A stretch of DNA of 41,046 nucleotides. It comes from Desulfuromonadales bacterium (GTDB lineage Bacteria; Desulfobacterota; Desulfuromonadia; Desulfuromonadales; Syntrophotaleaceae). Location: contig JABXKU010000013.1 in assembly GCA_013619105.1 (NCBI GenBank), forward strand, positions 1-41,046, in the 5' to 3' direction. The notes under the pieces were generated by a model that ran no database searches, was not told the origin of the DNA, and saw only the letters and a program-made list of their open reading frames with translations. This document shows positions 31,443 to 38,431 of this stretch, piece after piece; within the stretch, counting starts at the first letter, position 1; each line of letters opens with the position of its first letter. The translations under genes were made by a program, and so were the position numbers.

Positions 31443-32249
31443 ATGGCAAGGATCAGAACTGTCAAGCCTGAGCTTTTCAGGCATGAAAAATTGCAAGACT
31501 TGGAGGCTGAACACGCAAATCTTCACCCTATGCTGGTCTTTATCGGGCTGTTTACCCAGTGCGACAAAAACGGCGTCTTTGAGTGGAGGCCGAGGCAACT
31601 TGCCCTGGACATATTGCCCTTCGTTTGGAAGGGAAGCACTGGGGAAGCGCTGGGGAAATCCCTAACGCTTCTCAGGGAAAACGACCTTGTGACGCACGTT
31701 GAAAAGGACGGCAAACAGTACGGAATCATACCAACCTTTAATAAACATCAGAGGATTAGCGGCAAAGAGAAGAGCGACCCGGCACGGTTTCCTGAAGCGT
31801 CTGAATTTGTTGAAGTTTCTAGCAGGGAAGCACTGGGGAAGCAACAGGGAAGCACTGGGGAAGCACCGGGGAAGGCAGGAAGGGAAGGGAAGGGAAAGGG
31901 AAAGGATATATGTCCAGAGCTTCCCGTTGGGAACTCTGCACCGAAAGCTGTCGTTGAAATCCTTTTGAACTCAAAAGCGCTTTACCCTCTTTCGCAGAAT
32001 GATATTGACGATTGGCAATCCCTCTTCCCGGCGGTTGATGTTGTCGGGGAGTTGCGGAAGATGGCGGCATGGGCCGAAGCCAACCCCACCCGCAGGAAGA
32101 CCGACAAGGGTGTGCGAAGGTTTGTCGTCGGCTGGCTGTCCAAGGAGCAAGACAAAGGGCATCGAGTGCCAGCGGTGGTTAGCCAAGCCCCAACCCCGCA
32201 ACAGGATGAGGAGGAAAAGGAATGGCAGCAAGCACTCTCGCGGACCTGA
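31443..32249 (+). CDS. replication initiator/helicase loader (DnaD- or O-like)
   Basis: 268 aa. The N-terminal MARIRTVKPELFRHEKLQDL...FIGLFTQCDKNGVFEWRP is typical of phage replication proteins with a winged helix, placed directly before DnaB. The middle (about 125-155) is low-complexity Gly/Lys/Glu sequence produced by an 11-bp DNA repeat array. The C-terminal helical part (NDIDDWQSLFP...) may bind DnaB. By analogy with lambda O it probably binds the repeats inside its own gene. Overlaps dnaB by 28 nt. Confidence 0.8.
   Translation: MARIRTVKPELFRHEKLQDLEAEHANLHPMLVFIGLFTQCDKNGVFEWRPRQLALDILPFVWKGSTGEALGKSLTLLRENDLVTHVEKDGKQYGIIPTFNKHQRISGKEKSDPARFPEASEFVEVSSREALGKQQGSTGEAPGKAGREGKGKGKDICPELPVGNSAPKAVVEILLNSKALYPLSQNDIDDWQSLFPAVDVVGELRKMAAWAEANPTRRKTDKGVRRFVVGWLSKEQDKGHRVPAVVSQAPTPQQDEEEKEWQQALSRT
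31631..31663 (+). repeat. iteron group 1 (three 11-bp units)
   Basis: Tandem units GGGAAGCACTG, GGGAAGCGCTG and GGGAAATCCCT, each 11 bp. Same consensus as the larger array at 31825, about 160 bp further on. Confidence 0.75.
31825..31905 (+). repeat. iteron group 2, candidate replication origin
   Basis: Five tandem 11-bp units (GGGAAGCACTG, GGGAAGCAACA, GGGAAGCACTG, GGGAAGCACCG, GGGAAGGCAGG) run to 31879, followed by purine-rich AAGGG repeats to 31905 and GATATATG. Since 11 is not a multiple of 3, the repeat is read in different frames, so selection is at the DNA level. Position inside the initiator gene resembles lambda ori in gene O. Confidence 0.75.
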
Positions 32250-33532
32250 CGGCGGAGCGGGCAATTATCGGAACGGTCCTTGTCTACCCCGAAGCCTTGG
32301 ACCATGTGTTTCTCCAAGTCGACGACTTTACCGCAGATTTAACCCGGCAAGTCTTTGAGGCGATCCAAACGGTATCTGGCAAGGGGGTGCAGCCGGACTT
32401 GATAGCGGTGAGCTCGGCCCTTCTCGGCAGAGTACCCGCAGCGACAATAAGCGGACTGATTGACGAACACGGCTTACCTTCGATGATCGGCTATTACTGC
32501 CAGGCGGTCCGCAAGTGTTCAACGGGGCGTAAGTTGGCGGCGGCGTGTCGGGAGATTGTAGCCGGCCTGGACGATGACAACGCCCTGGATATGGCCGAAG
32601 CTAAAATAATGGAGATCCGCGAAGGGGGCGGGGCGAAGCAAACAGCCGTCAGCGTAAGGGACACGCTGGGGCCGGTCTTTAAGGAGCTGGAACATCTCAA
32701 CAAGCAGGGGGCAAGCATCACCGGAGTGCCGACCGGGTTCAGCGACTTGGACAAAATGACCGCAGGGCTGCAACCCTCCGACCTTGTGATTTTGGCAGGG
32801 CGTCCATCTATGGGCAAGACCGCCCTAGCCCTGAACCTGCTAGAGAATGCCGCCGTGGCCGACAAGAAGAGTTTAATTTTCTCCCTTGAAATGAGCAAAG
32901 AGCAACTGGTCAAGCGGCTAATCAGCACCGTGGGGCGAATAGACGGGCAACGGGTAAGGAACGGGCAATTCACCGCAGGCGATTGGTCCCGCATGACGGA
33001 CGCTTCTGGCAAGATATCTTCCATGCCGGTGTGGATAGACGATGGTTTCAACCTGGGGGTGATGGAACTAAGAGCGAAGGCGCGGAGGCACAAACGGAAA
33101 CACGGTCTTGATCTGCTGGTTATCGACTACCTGCAACTGATGAAGATGCCGAAAGCAGACAACCAAACCTTGGCCGTTGGGGAAGTGTCCCGACAACTCA
33201 AGGCGCTGGCGAAGGAACTAAAGGTGCCGGTTGTTTGCCTGTCGCAGCTTAATCGGTCGCTGGAAAGCCGACAAGACAAGCGGCCCATGATGTCTGACCT
33301 GCGGGAATCGGGGGCGATAGAGCAAGACGCCGATGTGATTATGTTTGTCTATCGGGACACCGTGTACTGCGAGAAGTGCAAGGCCGGAACCTGTGATGTT
33401 CAGCACCACGACAAGCGAGCGGAAATCATTATAGGGAAGCAGCGCAACGGCCCGACCGGCACGGTAAAAATGGTCTGGTCGCCGGAGTTCTCACAGTTTG
33501 GCAGTCTGGACACTTTCAGGGAGGGGATATGA
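32222..33532 (+). CDS. dnaB: replicative DNA helicase (DnaB-like)
   Basis: 436 aa. N-terminal DnaB domain (LADLTAERAIIGTVLVYPEALDHV), RecA-like core with Walker A GRPSMGKTA, IFSLEMSKEQL, Walker B LLVIDYLQLM and CLSQLNRSLESRQDKRP. Unusual feature: the loop after FVYRDTVY contains CEKCKAGTCDVQHH, a likely zinc site, where normal DnaB has a short polar loop. Unwinds DNA at the fork after loading by the preceding protein. Confidence 0.95.
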   Translation: MAASTLADLTAERAIIGTVLVYPEALDHVFLQVDDFTADLTRQVFEAIQTVSGKGVQPDLIAVSSALLGRVPAATISGLIDEHGLPSMIGYYCQAVRKCSTGRKLAAACREIVAGLDDDNALDMAEAKIMEIREGGGAKQTAVSVRDTLGPVFKELEHLNKQGASITGVPTGFSDLDKMTAGLQPSDLVILAGRPSMGKTALALNLLENAAVADKKSLIFSLEMSKEQLVKRLISTVGRIDGQRVRNGQFTAGDWSRMTDASGKISSMPVWIDDGFNLGVMELRAKARRHKRKHGLDLLVIDYLQLMKMPKADNQTLAVGEVSRQLKALAKELKVPVVCLSQLNRSLESRQDKRPMMSDLRESGAIEQDADVIMFVYRDTVYCEKCKAGTCDVQHHDKRAEIIIGKQRNGPTGTVKMVWSPEFSQFGSLDTFREGI

Positions 33533-33660
33533 AACAGGCCGAACAGCTCCAGCGGGAGTTGAAACTTTTGCAGGAAATCCATTTGCTAAAGATCGACAAC
33601 AACATTTTGCGGACGCAGCGCGACGAATGGAAAGCCGAGGCGAGGAGGGAGGGGAGATAG
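33529..33660 (+). CDS. small coiled-coil protein
   Basis: 43 aa, ATGA overlap with dnaB. Wholly helical heptads (AEQLQRELKLLQEIHLLK, then RTQRDEWKAEARRE). No family recognised. Confidence 0.5.
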   Translation: MKQAEQLQRELKLLQEIHLLKIDNNILRTQRDEWKAEARREGR

Positions 33661-33882
33661 ATGTTCAAGGTTCACGGTTTTTTAGATGACAAGTTGGTTA
33701 TTGATTGGCCAATGGAACACCTACCGCGGCGCGGCGACACGATGCGGTTTTCTGGTGAGCGATACGGCACCGTCGAAGAGGTCATTTGGTGCATGGATGA
33801 AACGGTTGGCCCTTTGCAGCGAGTAAATATCCGCATCGAGTCAGAGGAGTTTAAAGCCAAGGACAAGGAGGGGAGAGGATGA
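33661..33882 (+). CDS. small beta-rich protein
   Basis: 73 aa immediately after the previous stop, with ggaggggag upstream. Resembles short SH3-like or beta-barrel phage proteins (RRGDTMRFSGERYGTVEEVIW). Overlaps the next gene (ATGA). Function unknown. Confidence 0.55.
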   Translation: MFKVHGFLDDKLVIDWPMEHLPRRGDTMRFSGERYGTVEEVIWCMDETVGPLQRVNIRIESEEFKAKDKEGRG

Positions 33883-34202
33883 GCCACTACGATTGCAAGA
33901 AGTGTGGCGCGGCATACTGGCAGGAATGCACATGCTCAGGAGGGCAACCAATGACGGTAGACAAGGCGAAGCGGTTTCACATTTACAGCGGCATGAACAA
34001 AACCGACTTGCTTGCGGAGGCGTTAGAGCAAGCAGGCAAGGGCGATACCCTCGCCGCCGAGGTGCGGAGGCTGCGGGAAGCAAATGAATCACTGAAAAGG
34101 CTGGCGGCGTCGGTTAAGTGTAGCGAGTTTGACGGGATGAGGTGTGAAGACGTTGACGGAATGAACTGGTACGACAGAAGAGATGAGCTAAGTGATGGCT
34201 AA
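33879..34202 (+). CDS. zinc-motif and coiled-coil protein
   Basis: 107 aa. Begins CKKCGAAYWQECTCSGG (zinc-like), then a coiled coil (EVRRLREANESLKRLAAS). Overlaps neighbours at both ends. Function unknown. Confidence 0.55.
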   Translation: MSHYDCKKCGAAYWQECTCSGGQPMTVDKAKRFHIYSGMNKTDLLAEALEQAGKGDTLAAEVRRLREANESLKRLAASVKCSEFDGMRCEDVDGMNWYDRRDELSDG

Positions 34203-34374
34203 AGGCCCGAAGCGCGAACCGCTAGTGACCTGCCTCTGCCCCGAATGCAACGGCGCGAAGATCGACCAGACGGCGAAGCTCAGGCACAGCGGAGAAACCA
34301 AGAGCGGGGTGGCGAAGATGCCGGAGCGGGTGTGGATGATGGGGTGTTGGTGGAGACAGGAGGAAATATGTTGA
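34195..34374 (+). CDS. small Cys-containing protein
   Basis: 59 aa from ATG 34195. TCLCPECNGAKI is a zinc-knuckle-like motif; the end (CWWRQEEIC) overlaps the next start by 7 nt. No family recognised. Confidence 0.5.
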   Translation: MAKGPKREPLVTCLCPECNGAKIDQTAKLRHSGETKSGVAKMPERVWMMGCWWRQEEIC

Positions 34375-34637
34375 AATATTCAGAAGGGGTAATGGAGGAC
34401 GGGGCAGCGATACTCAAGGAAGGCCAGCGGATGACTGTTAGCGAAATCGTTGCCGAACTTAACACGACCGAAGCGCAGACAGCCGAGGCGGGGAAGATGA
34501 AAGACGATCTTTCAAGGATAAAGACGGCTGTTAGGAGGCGACTGCTTGGCGAGACAACAGAAAGCGAACACCTGCGAGAAGTGAACAGGCTGGCGATGAA
34601 ACACGCACACGGCCACTACCCGAAGGAGGGCGCATGA
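34368..34637 (+). CDS. helical regulatory-like protein
   Basis: 89 aa from ATG 34368 (ggaggaa upstream). Helical with QRMTVSEIVAELNTTEAQTAEA, which could be a helix-turn-helix, and a basic segment (KTAVRRRLLGET). Last residues include His-rich HAHGHYP. Function unknown. Confidence 0.55.
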   Translation: MLKYSEGVMEDGAAILKEGQRMTVSEIVAELNTTEAQTAEAGKMKDDLSRIKTAVRRRLLGETTESEHLREVNRLAMKHAHGHYPKEGA

Positions 34638-34834
34638 GAGACAACCTGCTCCGAATTATCCAACGGCAGGAGTGGTGGTCTGACTTCGTTAGGGAACATG
34701 GGCAGACAAGGCACACAGGTTGTAGCTCTACCACTCTCAAAATTAAGCCAGCTACGACATATCTGCTGCCAGTAGAGTTGTTGTGTGGTGGTGGGTTGGA
34801 AGGTGCAGTTTACACTTTTCTCACGGAGGTTTAA
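34634..34834 (+). CDS. hypothetical short protein
   Basis: 66 aa, ATGA overlap with the previous gene. The first 25 residues look natural (NLLRIIQRQEWWSDFVREHG); the rest has less protein-like composition. The DNA at 34726-34763 also holds a GTAGCT...AGCTAC inverted repeat, so part may be leader for the next gene. Confidence 0.4.
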   Translation: MRDNLLRIIQRQEWWSDFVREHGQTRHTGCSSTTLKIKPATTYLLPVELLCGGGLEGAVYTFLTEV

Positions 34835-35199
34835 TGGATTGGAGACAACGCAAGAAGGTATTTCTCGCTGCGCTGGAAGTCCTAGAACTGTCTCACCATG
34901 CCACCGCCTGCGGCATGACGCGCAAGTTTGACGAACTGGCCGAGTTTGTGAAGGATGGCGGCAAGCTACAAAGCGGGGCGCTGTTCGTAACGGCAGCGCG
35001 AGGGAGTAACCACACTTGGCTTGATTGGGCGGTGGACTTCCTGGGATGCCTGCCCGCCGACGAGAAGCAGCGCCGGAAGATTTACCTTGCCTACAAAGGG
35101 GACGGAGAACACGACCGCTGGGCAGTTCGGAGGTTTTGGGATGATGTGGCGGCGAAGAAACTAGACACAGCGGGGCTGGCGATTGCGAGGGCAATGTGA
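34834..35199 (+). CDS. hypothetical early protein
   Basis: 121 aa from ATG 34834, after cggagg. Mixed helical protein (QRKKVFLAALEVLELSHHA, then LDWAVDFLGCLPADEKQRRK and DRWAVRRFWDDVAAKKL). Overlaps the next GTG start by 4 nt. No family recognised. Confidence 0.6.
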   Translation: MDWRQRKKVFLAALEVLELSHHATACGMTRKFDELAEFVKDGGKLQSGALFVTAARGSNHTWLDWAVDFLGCLPADEKQRRKIYLAYKGDGEHDRWAVRRFWDDVAAKKLDTAGLAIARAM

Positions 35200-35591
35200 C
35201 AAATGGCCGGATTTATCACAGGTTTGAAAAGTGGGAAGAGTATCACGCGGGCATGTGGAGGATTCCAAGCAAGACAGAACAGCGAGAGCTTTTGCCAATA
35301 GCTGTAGCTTTGATAAAAGACACCAAGGCTTTCAGCGCGGCAATGATGGAGGTAGTTGAAAAATGGCCATTCTCATGTGAGCACAACTTGACCAACCTAG
35401 ATAGCAACCGAGTGGCGTGGATAGGGCAAGCTGCTTGCTGTTTGGTCACAGGATGCACGGAGGACGTAACAAGGAGGGCATGGGGGCTTGTTTCCGACGA
35501 AGAGCGCCACGGGGCAAATATGGAGGCCGAAGCAGCCATAGAAAGATGGAGGGTTGGGCGTGAAGGGGAGAATCTCAAGCTATTTAGTTAG
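35196..35591 (+). CDS. hypothetical early protein
   Basis: 131 aa, GTG start coupled to the previous stop. Segments FEKWEEYHAGMWRIP, NRVAWIGQAACCLVTGCTEDVTRRAW and ERWRVGREGE are typical of a small helical early phage protein seen in other genomes; function not known. Overlaps the following cassette gene by 32 nt. Confidence 0.6.
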   Translation: MTNGRIYHRFEKWEEYHAGMWRIPSKTEQRELLPIAVALIKDTKAFSAAMMEVVEKWPFSCEHNLTNLDSNRVAWIGQAACCLVTGCTEDVTRRAWGLVSDEERHGANMEAEAAIERWRVGREGENLKLFS

Positions 35592-35799
35592 TTGGGGCAA
35601 TAAGGGCTATAATGGTAATATACCAGAAGAGGCACCGATCAAACTTGAGGCGGCAAACAAGGCCCCATCATACAGGGCGATATGCAGGGCTATTCTTAAA
35701 AACGACACAAACCTTGCAACTTTAGGGTTTACGGTTAAAAAGTGCGAGGCTTATTCAGTTTTAAAACGAATAGAGATAGAGGCGAGGGGGAGGAAATGA
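35560..35799 (+). CDS. small protein homologous to the C-terminus of the DUF3440 protein
   Basis: 79 aa from GTG 35560 (aagg upstream). Its residues about 38-60 (PSYRAICRAILKNDTNLATL, then GF) align with PTYKRMCVCIMKNDHLCKYM then GF near the end of the next protein: Y, C, K-N-D and G-F are shared. It is thus a free copy of the DUF3440 C-terminal domain. First gene of the cassette; a TATAAT at 35608-35613 lies inside it. Confidence 0.7.
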   Translation: MKGRISSYLVSWGNKGYNGNIPEEAPIKLEAANKAPSYRAICRAILKNDTNLATLGFTVKKCEAYSVLKRIEIEARGRK

Positions 35800-37085
35800 A
35801 TGTTTATGAGGCGGCTAAAGAAAGAATAAAGTTTGTTTTTGAAGAGTTCGACAACGTGTATGTATCTTTCAGCGGCGGTAAGGACAGCGGTGTGTTGTTG
35901 CACCTGTGCATAGACTATATCAGGGAACACGCACCACACAGGAGAATGGGCGTTTTCCACATAGACTACGAAGCGCAGTATCAAATGACCACAGACTATG
36001 TTGACCTTGAGTTGTCGAAAAACAGGGACATTATAGACGTGTACCGGGTTTGCTTACCCTTGGCCGCTGCTTGTGCCACAAGTATGTATAGCGACCACTG
36101 GATACCTTGGGACGCCGACAAAAAAGATATTTGGGTGCGTGATTTACCAGAAGAGAGTATTAACGAAGATAACCACGAATTCTCATGGTTTAAAAAAGGC
36201 ATGAGGGATTACGATTTTCAAGAAAGGTTTTCTTTGTGGTTCCATAAGAAGAACAAAGCCAAGAAAACTGCCTGTCTAGTTGGGGTTAGGACTCAAGAGA
36301 GCTTCAACCGATGGCGGGCCATCTACAGCGACCGCAACCAAAACAAGTACAAGGACCGGAGCTGGACGCTTGAGCTACACGAGAACGTGTGCAACGCTTA
36401 CCCTGTGTTCGATTGGAAGGTTGAAGACGTTTGGACCGCCAACGCAAGGCAGGGGTGGGAGTACAACAAGCTGTATGACATTTTCTATCAGGCAGGGCTG
36501 ACTCTAGGGCAAATGAGGGTAGCAAGCCCCTTTCATGATTGCGGAATGGAAAACCTGAAAATGTATAAAGTCATTGATCCCGGCAATTGGGGAAAGATGA
36601 TCGGCAGGACAAACGGGGTCAACTTTGCGGGGCTTTACGGCGGCACAACCGCTATGGGGTGGAAGTCGATAAAGCTGCCACCAGGGCATACATGGAAGAG
36701 TTACATGGAGTTTTTATTAACAACTCTTCCAGGCGAAGCCCGCGAAAACTATAAAAAAAAGCTCCTTGCCAGTATGGCTTTCTGGAAAAACAAGGGAGGT
36801 TGCCTTTCTGAAGAGGTAATCAAGAAGCTGAAAGACAAAGATGTTGATTTTGTCGTTGGTGAAGCAACAAATTACCGCACCACTAAACTGCCAGTAACGA
36901 TGGAATACCTTGATGATATTGACATTGATGAGTTTAGGGAAATCCCGACATATAAGCGGATGTGTGTCTGCATCATGAAAAACGACCACCTGTGCAAGTA
37001 CATGGGGTTCTCGTTAACCAAAACAGAAACCGAACTAAGGGCGACGGCTGAACGCAAGTATGCGAAGCTGAAGAAAGGGGGGTGA
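35796..37085 (+). CDS. DUF3440 PP-loop protein (IbrA/PAPS-reductase-like)
   Basis: 429 aa from ATG 35796 (gggggagg upstream). N-terminal ATP-pyrophosphatase PP-loop SFSGGKDSG at about 24-32, as in PAPS reductases and DndC. Further segments ACLVGVRTQESFNRW, DWKVEDVWTAN, LTLGQMRVASPFHDCG and a C-terminal KND domain are those of DUF3440/IbrA proteins. It probably adenylates a substrate; no classical PAPS-reductase C-terminal Cys motif is seen. In E. coli IbrA acts with ParB-like IbrB, found here two genes on. AT-rich (42 GC in 36121-36240). Confidence 0.85.
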   Translation: MNVYEAAKERIKFVFEEFDNVYVSFSGGKDSGVLLHLCIDYIREHAPHRRMGVFHIDYEAQYQMTTDYVDLELSKNRDIIDVYRVCLPLAAACATSMYSDHWIPWDADKKDIWVRDLPEESINEDNHEFSWFKKGMRDYDFQERFSLWFHKKNKAKKTACLVGVRTQESFNRWRAIYSDRNQNKYKDRSWTLELHENVCNAYPVFDWKVEDVWTANARQGWEYNKLYDIFYQAGLTLGQMRVASPFHDCGMENLKMYKVIDPGNWGKMIGRTNGVNFAGLYGGTTAMGWKSIKLPPGHTWKSYMEFLLTTLPGEARENYKKKLLASMAFWKNKGGCLSEEVIKKLKDKDVDFVVGEATNYRTTKLPVTMEYLDDIDIDEFREIPTYKRMCVCIMKNDHLCKYMGFSLTKTETELRATAERKYAKLKKGG

Positions 37086-37089
37086 TGGT

Positions 37090-37512
37090 GTGAAAATCAC
37101 GGAATATGAGTTTGGCGAAGAAGGCAAAAGTTGCAGGCTGCTTGTGCTGGTCTGGAAGTGGGTTTTGTCGAAACAGGTTCATGAAGAACTAGGCATGGCG
37201 ATTACTAGTGATAGCGGTGACGTTTGGCTGGTAGCGACAGAGGAAGAAACGCCCGTCGGGTTTACGCAGATCAGGGTGTTGAAGAACAAGAAAGCCCACA
37301 TAAGGTATCTGTTCGGAGAAACGAAGGTAGCCAGGAGAAGGCTTGCCAGAGAATCTGAGGTTGTAGCTTGTAGGCTCGGCTGCTTGAGCATGTTTACAAA
37401 CGACAGGGAAGAGGTCAGGGTGTGGGAGTCGTTAGGCTATAACGCGGCTCCTGGCGCGAGACGGGGGAGGTTTGTAAGATGGGAAAAGGAAATAAAAGCG
37501 GGGGGTGCATGA
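37090..37512 (+). CDS. GNAT-family acyltransferase
   Basis: 140 aa, GTG start 5 nt after the previous stop. GNAT fold indications: EEETPVGFTQIRVLKNKKAHIRYLF for strands 3-4, a basic acyl-CoA loop region (KVARRRLARESEVVA) and the C-terminal VWESLGY motif. The Q-x-x-G-x-G loop is degenerate. Between IbrA- and IbrB-like genes with ATGA overlap, so part of the same system. Mu Mom is a GNAT-fold DNA modifier, offering one model. Confidence 0.65.
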   Translation: MKITEYEFGEEGKSCRLLVLVWKWVLSKQVHEELGMAITSDSGDVWLVATEEETPVGFTQIRVLKNKKAHIRYLFGETKVARRRLARESEVVACRLGCLSMFTNDREEVRVWESLGYNAAPGARRGRFVRWEKEIKAGGA

Positions 37513-38030
37513 AGAGTCCAGTTTATAACGTCAAGGCTGTTCCCTTGGAGAAGATAAGGGCAAACACCTACAACCCGAACGCGGTAGCCCCTCCTGAAAT
37601 GGAGCTTCTGGAAATCTCGATATGGGAGGACGGCTTTACGATGCCGGTTGTCTGCTACTATGTCGAAGCCGAAGATATGTATGAAATCGTTGACGGCTAT
37701 CACCGCTATACAACGATGCTGACAAGCAAGAGAATCAGGGAGCGTGAAAACGGTCTGCTGCCCGTTGCGGTTATAGACAAAGACGAAACAAACCGGATGG
37801 CCTCAACCGTCCGGCACAACAGGGCTAGAGGTTCGCACTCGATAGAGCTAATGTCTAATATCGTTGCAGAACTTACAACCGCAGGCATGAGCGATGCGTG
37901 GATATTGCGCCATGTCGGCATGGACAAGGATGAGCTATTGAGGCTAAAGCAGGTAACGGGGCTTGCTGCGCTGTTTAAAGACTCTTCTTTTAGCGAAGCT
38001 GAAAATAAAAAGACAGGCACGGAAGGCTGA
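37509..38030 (+). CDS. ParB-like nuclease-domain protein (IbrB-like)
   Basis: 173 aa from ATG 37509. ParB/Srx fold: VYNVKAVPLEKIRANTYNPNAV, then SIWEDGFTMPVVCYY and EIVDGYHRYTTML (GxxR-like box with HR), RMASTVRHNRARGSH. The order PP-loop then ParB is that of IbrA-IbrB. In known ParB proteins this fold binds CTP or ATP, so it may be an NTP-dependent DNA-binding or modifying partner. Ends the early operon before a terminator. Confidence 0.85.
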   Translation: MKSPVYNVKAVPLEKIRANTYNPNAVAPPEMELLEISIWEDGFTMPVVCYYVEAEDMYEIVDGYHRYTTMLTSKRIRERENGLLPVAVIDKDETNRMASTVRHNRARGSHSIELMSNIVAELTTAGMSDAWILRHVGMDKDELLRLKQVTGLAALFKDSSFSEAENKKTGTEG

Positions 38031-38037
38031 ACAGGTC

Positions 38038-38067
38038 AGGGGGTGTTTATTCGCCCCCTCTTTTTTT
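38038..38067 (+). terminator. Rho-independent terminator of the early operon
   Basis: AGGGGGTG-TTTATT-CGCCCCCT 8-bp stem with one T-G wobble, a C, then seven T. Eight bases after the IbrB-like stop. Confidence 0.9.
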
Positions 38068-38105
38068 GTGCAAAATGCAAAATACTGATATACTTAAAAG
38101 TTTTC

Positions 38106-38135
38106 TTGACAATGAGCAACAAGATATGCTATATT
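38106..38135 (+). promoter_or_regulatory. promoter of the non-coding locus
   Basis: TTGACA (38106-38111), 18-bp spacer, TATATT (38130-38135) with a TGn extended -10. The predicted start near 38142 falls in the inverted repeat GTGTAC-10-GTACAC (38138-38159), possibly an operator or a 5' hairpin. Confidence 0.75.
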
Positions 38136-38141
38136 CCGTGT

Positions 38142-38417
38142 ACAGTTGCAAGAGTACACAGAGAAGCAGTTAGAAAAAGGGGCCGCAGAGATTGCGAGCC
38201 CTTTTTTGTTAGCTCACCTGCCATGTGTAGGCAGAGATCCTGGCCCGCTACGGCGGCGATTGCAAAATTACATGGCGTTCCTGAGACGGGTCTGCTTGTG
38301 ACGCGGTAGCGGAAAATGGCCAGTTCGTGAAACGCACAAGCGGTTACAGGTGCAACTCCTGCTTCGCCGCCAATCAACAACGCCCGCCACTCTTCGGAGT
38401 CGGTGGGCTTTCCTTTT
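38142..38417 (+). ncRNA. candidate structured phage small RNA
   Basis: No protein-like frame with a ribosome binding site here. The predicted transcript is about 275 nt and contains: a terminator-like hairpin AAAAAGGG...CCCTTTTTT (38174-38207) that could end a short 65-nt form; CTGCC-ATGTGTA-GGCAG (38218-38234); an 8-bp outer stem GGCGGCGA (38252-38259)/TCGCCGCC (38364-38371) enclosing GCTTGTG (38294)/CACAAGC (38335) and a T-arm-like hairpin ACAGG-TGCAACT-CCTGC (38346-38362); and an end terminator. tRNA-like parts are present but no complete tRNA can be folded. Confidence 0.6.
38382..38417 (+). terminator. terminator of the non-coding locus
   Basis: GCCCGCCACTC-TTCG-GAGT-c-GGTGGGC: 11 bp with one bulged C and one G-T wobble, followed by TTTCCTTTT. 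It lies just before the ribosome binding site of the gene at 38432. Confidence 0.8.
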
Positions 38418-38431
38418 GAGAGGGGGAAAAG

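Noticed and set aside
31825-31905. CRISPR-like direct repeats
   Set aside because: Units are 11 bp and contiguous without spacers, within a coding frame; they fit iterons, not CRISPR.
38181-38250. tRNA-His-like fragment (5-bp stem with 7-nt loop ATGTGTA)
   Set aside because: No matching acceptor or T arm around it; position 37 is T. Explained as a simple hairpin.
38043-38309. 88-codon plus-strand frame over the non-coding locus
   Set aside because: No ribosome binding site; runs from inside a terminator through promoter and hairpins; composition not protein-like.
38252-38372. Possible tRNA or tRNA-Sec (8-bp acceptor-like stem, T-arm-like hairpin)
   Set aside because: Length about 121 nt, no D arm or anticodon arm with a sensible loop, T-loop reads TGCAACT instead of TTCRANT, and no CCA after the stem. 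Kept only as part of a structured RNA.
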